Assembly: GCA_029934265.1 (NCBI GenBank)
Contig: JAOZMN010000111.1
Coordinates: 1 to 8,694, forward strand
DNA from: Bacteroidales bacterium
Lineage (GTDB): Bacteria > Bacteroidota > Bacteroidia > Bacteroidales > JAADGE01
Reading direction: 5' to 3'
DNA: 8,694 nt
The notes under the pieces: generated by a model
Told to the model about the DNA's origin: nothing
Database searches by the model: none
Seen by the model: only the letters and a program-made list of their open reading frames with translations
Shown here: positions 1 to 6,707 of the stretch, one piece after another
Layout of the letters: every line of letters starts with the position of its first letter
How positions within the stretch are numbered: position 1 is the stretch's first letter
Position numbers and translations under genes: made by a program

Positions 1-803
1 TGCAAGCCATAAAAACAGGAAATGATAATATATATATATCTGAAAAAAAGGAAGATGATAATTTCAAACCTGTATTAGGTGGTAAACATATCCAAAAATG
101 GAGTGTAATACCAAGTAATTTATTTGTAAATTATGGTAAACATCTTGCATGTCCGAGAGATTATAAAATTTTTGAACAAGCAAAAATATTAATAAGAGAA
201 GCCGGGAATAAAATTACAGCAACTTACGATGAAAATAATTACTATATTTTATCTTCATTATACAATGCGATTTTGATAAATGACAATTATAATTTAAAAT
301 TTATACTATCACTAATTAATTCAAAACTGTTTCAATATCAATTAAAACTAATTGCATTTGATAAGACGAAAGGAGCTTTTACAAAAGCGAGGATATTCCA
401 TTATTATGAATTACCTATTAAAATATTACAATTAGAAAAACAACAACCTTTTGTCAAAAAAGCAGATTTAATGCTTCTGTTAAATGATAAATTACAAATA
501 AAATCACAAAAATTTATAAAACGAATAAAATCAAATACAGAACTTGAAAAATTAAGTAATAAATTAAAAACTTTTTACAATTTTGATTTTAAAACCTTTA
601 TCAAGGAACTCAAAAAGAAAAAAATAAAACTTACTTTTAAAGAACAAGACGAATGGGAAGATTATTTTGACAATTATAAAACAGAAATTAACGATTTACA
701 AATACAAATAAACCAAACTGATAAAGAAATTGATAAAATGGTTTATGAACTTTACGAACTAACAGACAAAGAAATAAAAATAATTGAAAATGAACTAAAT
801 TAG
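1..803 (+). CDS. C-terminal part of an Eco57I/TaqI-like restriction-modification enzyme (type IIG or PglX-like), 5' end outside the window
   Basis: The reading frame is open from base 3 to the TAG at 801-803, giving 266 codons. It has no start in the window; the TTG at 273 lies inside the domain and is not a real start. The sequence follows the TaqI-like C-terminal specificity pattern of Eco57I-type methylase/nuclease proteins: a G-G-K-H-I-Q-K-W stretch near base 80, then K-I-L-I-R-E-A-G, then an N-x-x-Y-I-L block, F-I-L-S-L-I-N-S-K-L-F near 300, and a closing L-P-I-K-I near 410. After this comes a lysine-rich helical tail ending in the common D-K-M-V-Y-E-L-Y-x-L-T-D-K-E-I signature. In this family the region recognises DNA; the methylase motifs, and any nuclease domain, lie upstream and are unseen. 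It could therefore be a type IIG enzyme or a BREX/DISARM-type methylase. GC is very low (sample 60-base rows near 13-25%), which fits horizontal acquisition. The domain call is firm; the exact system is not. Confidence 0.85.
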   Translation, partial: QAIKTGNDNIYISEKKEDDNFKPVLGGKHIQKWSVIPSNLFVNYGKHLACPRDYKIFEQAKILIREAGNKITATYDENNYYILSSLYNAILINDNYNLKFILSLINSKLFQYQLKLIAFDKTKGAFTKARIFHYYELPIKILQLEKQQPFVKKADLMLLLNDKLQIKSQKFIKRIKSNTELEKLSNKLKTFYNFDFKTFIKELKKKKIKLTFKEQDEWEDYFDNYKTEINDLQIQINQTDKEIDKMVYELYELTDKEIKIIENELN

Positions 804-876
804 AAATATGTTCAAATCAGGCTTTACATAACATGATACAAAAATAATTCATCTGTGCCAAACATAATGAAAAAAA

Positions 877-962
877 GCACACAACATTGTGCTGGGTTTC
901 ATTTTTTTATTTTTTTGTTTCGCCTACGGCTCACAAAAAAATAATAAAACGCCACCAGCACA
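877..962. repeat. Imperfect palindromic (REP/MITE-like) element able to form a long hairpin
   Basis: The outer arms TGTGCTGG (888-895) and CCAGCACA (955-962) pair perfectly. The pairing continues inward, with mismatches and one bulge, through T-rich (901-918) and A-rich (933-949) arms. The tip holds a second small stem, GCC (922-924) with GGC (928-930). A separate short inverted repeat, GCACA (877-881) with TGTGC (888-892), overlaps the left edge and could compete with the main fold. The element lies between the restriction-modification gene and the TPR remnant and directly abuts the point where TPR homology begins. It could be a repetitive mobile palindrome or serve as a bidirectional terminator. 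Whether it is multi-copy cannot be seen here. Confidence 0.7.
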
Positions 963-1426
963 TATCCGTCGTATATATTAAACAAGGACAAACCGAAAAT
1001 GCTGTTGAATGGATGCAAAAAGCAGTAGGAATTAATCCCGGTTATGTGAGAGGTTATTTTAATTTAGGAAATTTATTACTTAATACAGGTAAATTTCAAT
1101 CAGCCGTAAATTCGTTTAAGCAAGCTCTTGAAATTGACCCTGCAAATAAAGACAGTGCATCTGTTCGTAAAAATTTAGATGCAGCCGAACAACAACTGTC
1201 AGACGCAAAAAATAAATTGCTTGATTATACCTTAGGAAACAAAATAAAAATAGAGAATAATTTGATTATACAATTATTGAATAATGTAATTGTCGGTAAA
1301 GTTTTATCGGCAGACACTATTATTTTGGAAAAAAATAAGTATAAGTTCACAGCCTATACCGAAAAAAATAATTATGAAGTTTTTGAAGAATCAGGGACAT
1401 TAAAGATACATGAAATTTTCGTATAG
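887..1426 (+). pseudogene. 5'-truncated TPR-protein remnant with an unrecognised C-terminal part
   Basis: The longest open frame from a start codon begins at a TTG inside the palindrome; its first ~25 residues are simply the translation of that hairpin and resemble no protein. From about base 965 the sequence becomes TPR-like: a partial repeat (residues 28-51, Y-I-K-Q-G-Q-T-E-N-A-V ... I-N-P) and one complete repeat (residues 54-87, G-Y-F-N-L-G-N-L-L-L-N-T-G-K-F ... E-I-D-P). TPRs normally occur in longer arrays with a signal peptide or preceding helices, and neither is present. Residues 110-179 form a Lys/Asn/Ile-rich tail that I do not recognise, ending at TAG 1424-1426. No convincing ribosome-binding site precedes the TTG. 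I read it as the 3' remnant of a larger TPR gene whose front was lost at the palindrome. Alternatives are translation from the in-frame ATG at 1013, or a genuine short protein. No internal stop or frameshift is visible in the part that remains. Confidence 0.55.
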
Positions 1427-1454
1427 TTTAAAACAAATTAAAGAAAAATTATAA

Positions 1455-4400
1455 ATGTCAAAACCAAAAAAATTCGGAGCATTTGCCGGAGTATTTACCC
1501 CTTCGATACTCACAATACTCGGTGTGATAATGTATATGCGTTTGGGCTGGGTGGTCGGAGAAGCAGGCTTGATAAGTGCATTGGTAATAATACTTATTTC
1601 TCATGTAATATCCTTAACCACAGGACTTAGTATTTCGTCTATTGCAACGGATAAAAAAATAAAAACCGGCGGAATTTATTATATGCTTTCTCGAAGTTTG
1701 GGTTTGCCGATGGGAGGTTCAATCGGCATCACACTCTTTGTGGGAACGGCTCTCAGCATTTCTTTGTACCTTGTCGGATTTGCAGAAAGTTTTTTGTCCG
1801 TAGATGTGATACGAAATTTTTTACATCTCGAACAGAATACAAACAGCTATCGAATTATCGGGACTGCATCTATCGTAATACTTGTAACTATCGCATTTAT
1901 AAGTACTTCTCTTGCCATAAAAACACAATTTTACATACTTGGAGCAATCGCATTATCGTTGATTTCCATTGTAATCGGTTTTTTTACACATTCAGAACTT
2001 GCCCCTGATTCAATATTACTTACACCGTCTCGAAATAATATTCCGCTGACTACCATATTTGCAATATTCTTTCCCGCCGTAACCGGATTTACAGCCGGAG
2101 TTGCCATGTCCGGCGATTTGAAAGACCCCAAAAAATCCATTCCGAGCGGAACGATGCTTGCAATAGCGGTTGGTTTTGTGGTTTATGTCGGATTTGCAAT
2201 TGCACTCGCATTTTTAGTAAATCGTGATTTACTTGTAAACGATTACAATTTTTTGATGAAAGTTGCATTTTTCTCACCACTTGTACTTACAGGAATTTGG
2301 GGAGCAACGTTGTCTTCTGCACTTGGAGGCATACTTGGAGGACCGAGAATTTTACAAGCAATTTCAGCAGATAAAATAACTCCGAAAATTTTTGCCAAAG
2401 GATACGGAGCAACAAATGAACCGAGAAACGCCTTAATTCTCGTTTTTTTGATAGCCGAAGGGGGAGTATTAATAGGTGAATTGGATTTAATTGCCGAAGT
2501 GGTTTCGATGTTTTATCTTGCTTCCTACGGTTTTATAAACATAGCATATTTTCTTGAAAGCTGGGCAAGTACAGACTTTCGACCAACATTTAAAATTAAT
2601 CGTTATATCGGTTTGGTCGGTTTTATTGCAAGTTTCGGTGTGATGTTTCAACTTAATATGCTTTCGATGTTTGTGGCACTTATTATAATGTTGGGAATCT
2701 TTTTTTATCTGAGTAAGAAGCAGTTAAGTCTTGATGTCGGTGATGTCTGGCAAAGTGTTTGGCTTTCGATAGTCCGTATAGCTTTGCAGAAAATGGACAA
2801 AAGAACCATTGAAAGACGAAATTGGCAGCCTAATATTATTTTGTTCAGTGGAGGCACCGAAAGACGACCGCATCTGATAGAGTTCGGAAAATCCCTTGTC
2901 GGAAAATACGGAATGCTCTCAAATTTTGATTTACATAAAAGTAACAAGGATAAATATTTGTTTCCTAAGCATTTACAATCAGTGCCTTCTGATGAGATTG
3001 CCGGAAGAGGAGTATTTACGAGACGAAAAACTTGTTCGAATATTTATTTGGGAATAGAAACTATTGTCAGTACTTACGGATTTTCGGGAATAGAACCTAA
3101 TACGGTGCTAATGGGCTGGGCAAGACAAAGTTCCGACCCTGTAAGATTTGCCGGAATGATACGCAAAATTGCTGAACTTGATGTAAATTTGGTACTTATC
3201 GACTATGATAAACGTTTCGGGTACGGAAAATATGAAGTTATAGATATTTGGTGGCGAGGTACAGGCAGTCATGGAAATTTGGCAATAACTTTAATGAAAT
3301 TTTTGTGGTCTTCAAAAGACTGGCGAGAAGCAAAATTACGACTTCTTATTGTTAATTCGGTAAACGATGATGCTCCGAGAATACGCAAAAAAGCAGAAGA
3401 AACTATTGATAATCTGCGAATTGATGCCGAAATTAAAGTAATAAACAATCAGATAGAAGACAAGCCTTTTTATGATATTATCAGACAGGAATCTTTAAAA
3501 TCGGATTTGATAATTTTGGGAATACCTGAAATAGAGCAAGGTAAAGAACAGGAGTTTGTAGATAAAACAAGTAAATTGATGTTAGATATTGGTACAGTTG
3601 TACTTATAAATGCGGCATCTCAATTCAGAGCTTTAAATTTTGGAACAAAAGTCAAAGTTTATGATAATAATGAAGCCGGATATTTAAAAAATATCATCGC
3701 AAGAGCTGACAGTACGGATATTAATTTGCCTGATAATACGGTAGCTGCTGAAAGTCTTGTTGTTTTGCACGAAGATTTCGGAAAATTAAATTTTGAATTT
3801 CATGAGAAATATCTGACAAAAATATTTTCATATTCCAACAAATTAACAAACGAAATAGAAGATGAAATAACAAATATTGTTACCAAAAAATTCGATGAAT
3901 TTACAAAAAATACAAATTCCGAAACGAGTAAACAAATTATTTACAGTTTAGATAAGGTTATCGGAAAAACCAAAAAATATTTATCGGAATATGGTAATGA
4001 ATTAATTGATAATCAGTATGATTTACTGCAAGAGGCAATAAGTTTTTATCTGAAAGGAATTGATGATATTTTTCTTAAAATTCCGGAATATCGTTTTTAT
4101 ACTTACGGAAAGGAAAAACTTGTTTCCGATAAGCAAGACGGAAAATCCTTGTACAGATTTAAGAGGAATAAACGATTAACACTAAAACTTACCGGCAAAC
4201 CGATAAAATACAAAGTTAAATATAAAAAACTTGTTGCCGGCTACATTCCCGGACGCTCATATTTGAATTTATTTGAAACCGGCGAAAAGTTCGGAACTGT
4301 AGGCATACAAAATATTGTCGTTTTGGTCAATCTTGTGAAAGAATTCAGGGTTGGTATTTTAGAGCTTCAAAGCGATATTGTTTCCGGAAAAATTTCAAAC

Positions 4401-6647
4401 GAAAAATTTGAAATTAAAAAACAAAATATATTTAAACAATTAGACATAATTAAATCATTAGAACAGGAGTCGTCAGAGCTTGTTTATAAATTTCTCAGTT
4501 TAAAAACTGTTGAAAAAATAAACGAAATGAGTGAAGATATTAAACAAATAAATGTAAATAAATTAGTAAAATCTTCAAAAGAAAACAGACGACTTTCAAA
4601 AGAATATTATGACAAAGTAATTGAAATTCCGGAGCAATGGAAAACCAATCAGCATACTTTGTACAGAGTTGCAAACTTAGAACTTATGCTTATCGAGTTT
4701 GAAAATAAACTTAACAGGCTTGCAAATACCGCTTTGCAACGATTTTCTAATATTATAGGTGCTGTTACGTTAAAAAATCTGATAAAATTAGAGCAGTTTC
4801 TTGAAACTTATAAAAGTGAAATACAAAAAAATCTTATTCCGACTTTTGAATGTAAATTATTTGAAGAACTTCCCGATAAAGAAACCTTGTTTTTACGTTT
4901 CCGTAAAGCTTTGGATATAAATTCCGGTAAAATAAAATATCTGATAGATAAATTTCCGGAAACAATCGAAATATTTACTAATGAATCTTTTAATGATTTG
5001 AGTACAAGTCAATTCTTGGAAGTTGAAACTATCAATGTAAGAGCAAGGCAATTATTGGATTATATAATTCAAGAGGAATTTATACAAACAATGCTGTCGG
5101 GTATCAGTGAATTTCCGGAAACAATAGTTAAAATAGAGAGTAATGCCCGAAATATTATTCGACTGATAACTTTTACTTTTTTTGATGCCAAAGGAGAATT
5201 TATTGAATCGAAAGAAAATACACCGGAAAAAATTATCAAATTAATTGATAATCAAATCGAAAAAGTAAAACAATTACAAGTTTCCACAAAAGAATTAGAA
5301 CAAATTATAGACAGAAAAGTTGCCGAACGTTTGACAAGCGTAAGTGATAAAATTACGCTTTATTCTTTCACCAAACTTGCTCGAAATTTCAAAGATTATA
5401 AAAGTAAAAAAGATAAGCAAAAACGACTGTCGTATTTTAAAAACAAAGCCGTTAATATTAGCAATTTTATTAATAATCAGGTAAATAAAATGTGGTACAG
5501 ACACAGCGAAGCACTTATTATTAAAAAACAAATTCAAGAAGCCGGAAATAATTCTTATAACAAAGTAAATGAAACACTTTCCTTGCTTGAATCTATATCC
5601 GTTCCTGCGGAAATACTTGATGAAATACCGTTTTATTATCAACAATTATTTCTTCGTAAAAATAATTATAACAACGAATTTTGGTATGGCAGGAAAAATG
5701 AGTTAGAGCTGTTCGGTAAAGCAATTCAAAGATACAAAGCCGGCTATCACGGAGCAGTGATAGTAATTGGAGAGAGTAATTCAGGTAAAACATTTCTTAC
5801 AAATTATGCAGTGCATAAATTTATGCCGGAAGCAAGAGTTTACACCGTTGAAGCTCATTTATGGGGAACTGCGGATTCAAAACTTTTCAAATCCAAACTT
5901 GCACAAGCACTTCTCGGGCGAGGAACTTACAGTCGTATTTTTGGACGCTTGCAGTCCGGCAGTGTAATAATTATTGAAGATTTGGAATTGTGGTGGGAAA
6001 AATCGGAAAACGGTAACGAAACCATCAATAAAATTATTGAAATTATTGAAAAATACGGAAATAAATTTATCTTTGTACTCAATGTTAATGTCCATAGTTT
6101 CAGGATAATAAACAAACTTTCCGCTATTGAAAAAATTGCTTTGAATATTGTGGATTGTAAACCTTACAATGCTGAAGAATTAAAAGAAATAGTACTTTTC
6201 AGGCATAATTCCGGCGGAATGAAGCTGAATATTAACGGAAAATCGGAAAATAATTTACGACAAACAGATTTTGCAAAACTGTTTGCAAAGCATTTTATTT
6301 ATTCCGGAGGAAATATAGGAATAACTTTACTTTCGTGGATGTCTAATATAAAATCGGTCGAAAAAAATACTATATTTGTAAAAACACCGCTTCAACCCGA
6401 TATTTCAGTTTTAGATAATTTGAGTACCGAAGATAATATAATATTATTGCAGTTTATTCTTCATAAACGAATGACAATAAATAAATTGGAACGAATTTTA
6501 TTACAGTCGGAAGAACAAATAATTTCAAAAATAAATTATTTGAAACGTTCCGGAATTATTGTCGAAGAAGTAGAACAAGTTTACGAACTTAATCGTTTCC
6601 TTTATGTTTTTATTAAAAAGAAATTGGAAGAAATAGAAATGCTTTAA
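1455..6647 (+). CDS. SLC12-type cation-chloride cotransporter fused to a long helical region and a C-terminal AAA/STAND-like ATPase with winged helix
   Basis: One continuous 1730-residue frame; ATG at 1455 follows an A-rich leader and opens directly on the SLC12 N-terminus. Residues 12-420 form about 12 membrane helices with NKCC-like blocks: G-V-I-M-Y-M-R-L-G-W (23-32), Y-Y-M-L-S-R-S-L-G (75-83), Y-L-V-G-F-A-E-S (105-112), F-F-P-A-V-T-G (205-211) with S-G-D-L-K-D-P (219-225), and L-S-S-A-L-G-G (286-292). Residues 455-725 match the cytosolic SLC12 C-terminal domain, including I-D-I-W-W (596-600). Residues 727-1400 are Lys/Glu/Asn/Ile-rich, largely helical and unrecognised. Residues 1408-1630 form a P-loop ATPase: Y-G-R-K-N-E-L (1411-1417), Walker A G-E-S-N-S-G-K-T (1439-1446) and Walker B V-I-I-I-E-D (1504-1509). 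Residues 1655-1722 look like a winged helix. SLC12 proteins move Na+, K+ and Cl- across the membrane; most are far shorter (roughly 500-1200 residues) and lack an ATPase. Topology puts the whole C-terminus in the cytosol. The substrate and the ATPase role are inferences. Confidence 0.9.
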   Translation: MSKPKKFGAFAGVFTPSILTILGVIMYMRLGWVVGEAGLISALVIILISHVISLTTGLSISSIATDKKIKTGGIYYMLSRSLGLPMGGSIGITLFVGTALSISLYLVGFAESFLSVDVIRNFLHLEQNTNSYRIIGTASIVILVTIAFISTSLAIKTQFYILGAIALSLISIVIGFFTHSELAPDSILLTPSRNNIPLTTIFAIFFPAVTGFTAGVAMSGDLKDPKKSIPSGTMLAIAVGFVVYVGFAIALAFLVNRDLLVNDYNFLMKVAFFSPLVLTGIWGATLSSALGGILGGPRILQAISADKITPKIFAKGYGATNEPRNALILVFLIAEGGVLIGELDLIAEVVSMFYLASYGFINIAYFLESWASTDFRPTFKINRYIGLVGFIASFGVMFQLNMLSMFVALIIMLGIFFYLSKKQLSLDVGDVWQSVWLSIVRIALQKMDKRTIERRNWQPNIILFSGGTERRPHLIEFGKSLVGKYGMLSNFDLHKSNKDKYLFPKHLQSVPSDEIAGRGVFTRRKTCSNIYLGIETIVSTYGFSGIEPNTVLMGWARQSSDPVRFAGMIRKIAELDVNLVLIDYDKRFGYGKYEVIDIWWRGTGSHGNLAITLMKFLWSSKDWREAKLRLLIVNSVNDDAPRIRKKAEETIDNLRIDAEIKVINNQIEDKPFYDIIRQESLKSDLIILGIPEIEQGKEQEFVDKTSKLMLDIGTVVLINAASQFRALNFGTKVKVYDNNEAGYLKNIIARADSTDINLPDNTVAAESLVVLHEDFGKLNFEFHEKYLTKIFSYSNKLTNEIEDEITNIVTKKFDEFTKNTNSETSKQIIYSLDKVIGKTKKYLSEYGNELIDNQYDLLQEAISFYLKGIDDIFLKIPEYRFYTYGKEKLVSDKQDGKSLYRFKRNKRLTLKLTGKPIKYKVKYKKLVAGYIPGRSYLNLFETGEKFGTVGIQNIVVLVNLVKEFRVGILELQSDIVSGKISNEKFEIKKQNIFKQLDIIKSLEQESSELVYKFLSLKTVEKINEMSEDIKQINVNKLVKSSKENRRLSKEYYDKVIEIPEQWKTNQHTLYRVANLELMLIEFENKLNRLANTALQRFSNIIGAVTLKNLIKLEQFLETYKSEIQKNLIPTFECKLFEELPDKETLFLRFRKALDINSGKIKYLIDKFPETIEIFTNESFNDLSTSQFLEVETINVRARQLLDYIIQEEFIQTMLSGISEFPETIVKIESNARNIIRLITFTFFDAKGEFIESKENTPEKIIKLIDNQIEKVKQLQVSTKELEQIIDRKVAERLTSVSDKITLYSFTKLARNFKDYKSKKDKQKRLSYFKNKAVNISNFINNQVNKMWYRHSEALIIKKQIQEAGNNSYNKVNETLSLLESISVPAEILDEIPFYYQQLFLRKNNYNNEFWYGRKNELELFGKAIQRYKAGYHGAVIVIGESNSGKTFLTNYAVHKFMPEARVYTVEAHLWGTADSKLFKSKLAQALLGRGTYSRIFGRLQSGSVIIIEDLELWWEKSENGNETINKIIEIIEKYGNKFIFVLNVNVHSFRIINKLSAIEKIALNIVDCKPYNAEELKEIVLFRHNSGGMKLNINGKSENNLRQTDFAKLFAKHFIYSGGNIGITLLSWMSNIKSVEKNTIFVKTPLQPDISVLDNLSTEDNIILLQFILHKRMTINKLERILLQSEEQIISKINYLKRSGIIVEEVEQVYELNRFLYVFIKKKLEEIEML
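4951..5125 (+). repeat. Two in-frame copies of a 16-bp direct repeat (encoding F-P-E-T-I) in the linker of the transporter-ATPase gene
   Basis: The 16 bases AATTTCCGGAAACAAT occur at 4951-4966 and again at 5110-5125. The spacing is 159 bases, exactly 53 codons, so both copies encode F-P-E-T-I (residues 1167-1171 and 1220-1224). Each follows a helical stretch, suggesting the unknown linker may contain degenerate repeats of about 53 residues. Flanking similarity is weak by eye, so this may also be coincidence plus codon preference. Confidence 0.45.
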
Positions 6648-6661
6648 GTTAAGTCATTTTT

Positions 6662-6701
6662 ATTTATTTATTCATTTATTCATTTATTCATTTATTCATT
6701 C
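6662..6701. repeat. Tandem ATTY tetranucleotide microsatellite upstream of the 493-residue protein gene
   Basis: Ten consecutive tetramers of the form ATTT or ATTC occupy most of the 60-base gap between two genes. From 6671 they also form three perfect 8-bp units TTCATTTA plus one degenerate unit. The tract ends 6 bases before the ATG at 6708, where a promoter or ribosome-binding region would be expected. Copy-number change by slippage could alter expression of the downstream gene. No hairpin terminator or recognisable promoter is visible in the rest of the gap. Confidence 0.85.
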
Positions 6702-6707
6702 AATACT

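Noticed and set aside
273..803. TTG at 273 as the start of a separate 176-residue protein
   Set aside because: The same frame is open back to base 3 and carries the recognition-domain motifs upstream of it, so the TTG is an internal leucine codon.
867..944. Small ATG-started frame of about 25 codons overlapping the palindrome
   Set aside because: It only translates the hairpin, has no ribosome-binding site and ends in the A-rich arm; there is no protein-like signal.
1931..2947. Several minus-strand open frames of 60-80 codons inside the transporter region
   Set aside because: They lie opposite strongly conserved SLC12 coding sequence and show no domain or membrane logic; they are shadows of the real gene.
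5295..6115. Minus-strand frames and a 66-codon plus-strand frame over the linker/ATPase part
   Set aside because: They overlap the P-loop and Walker B coding sequence in other frames and arise from low-complexity A/T codons.
1455..6647. Transporter and ATPase as two adjacent genes joined by a sequencing error
   Set aside because: The frame stays open across about 2 kb of linker with consistent protein-like content, so there is no single point where a missed stop or frameshift would naturally separate them.
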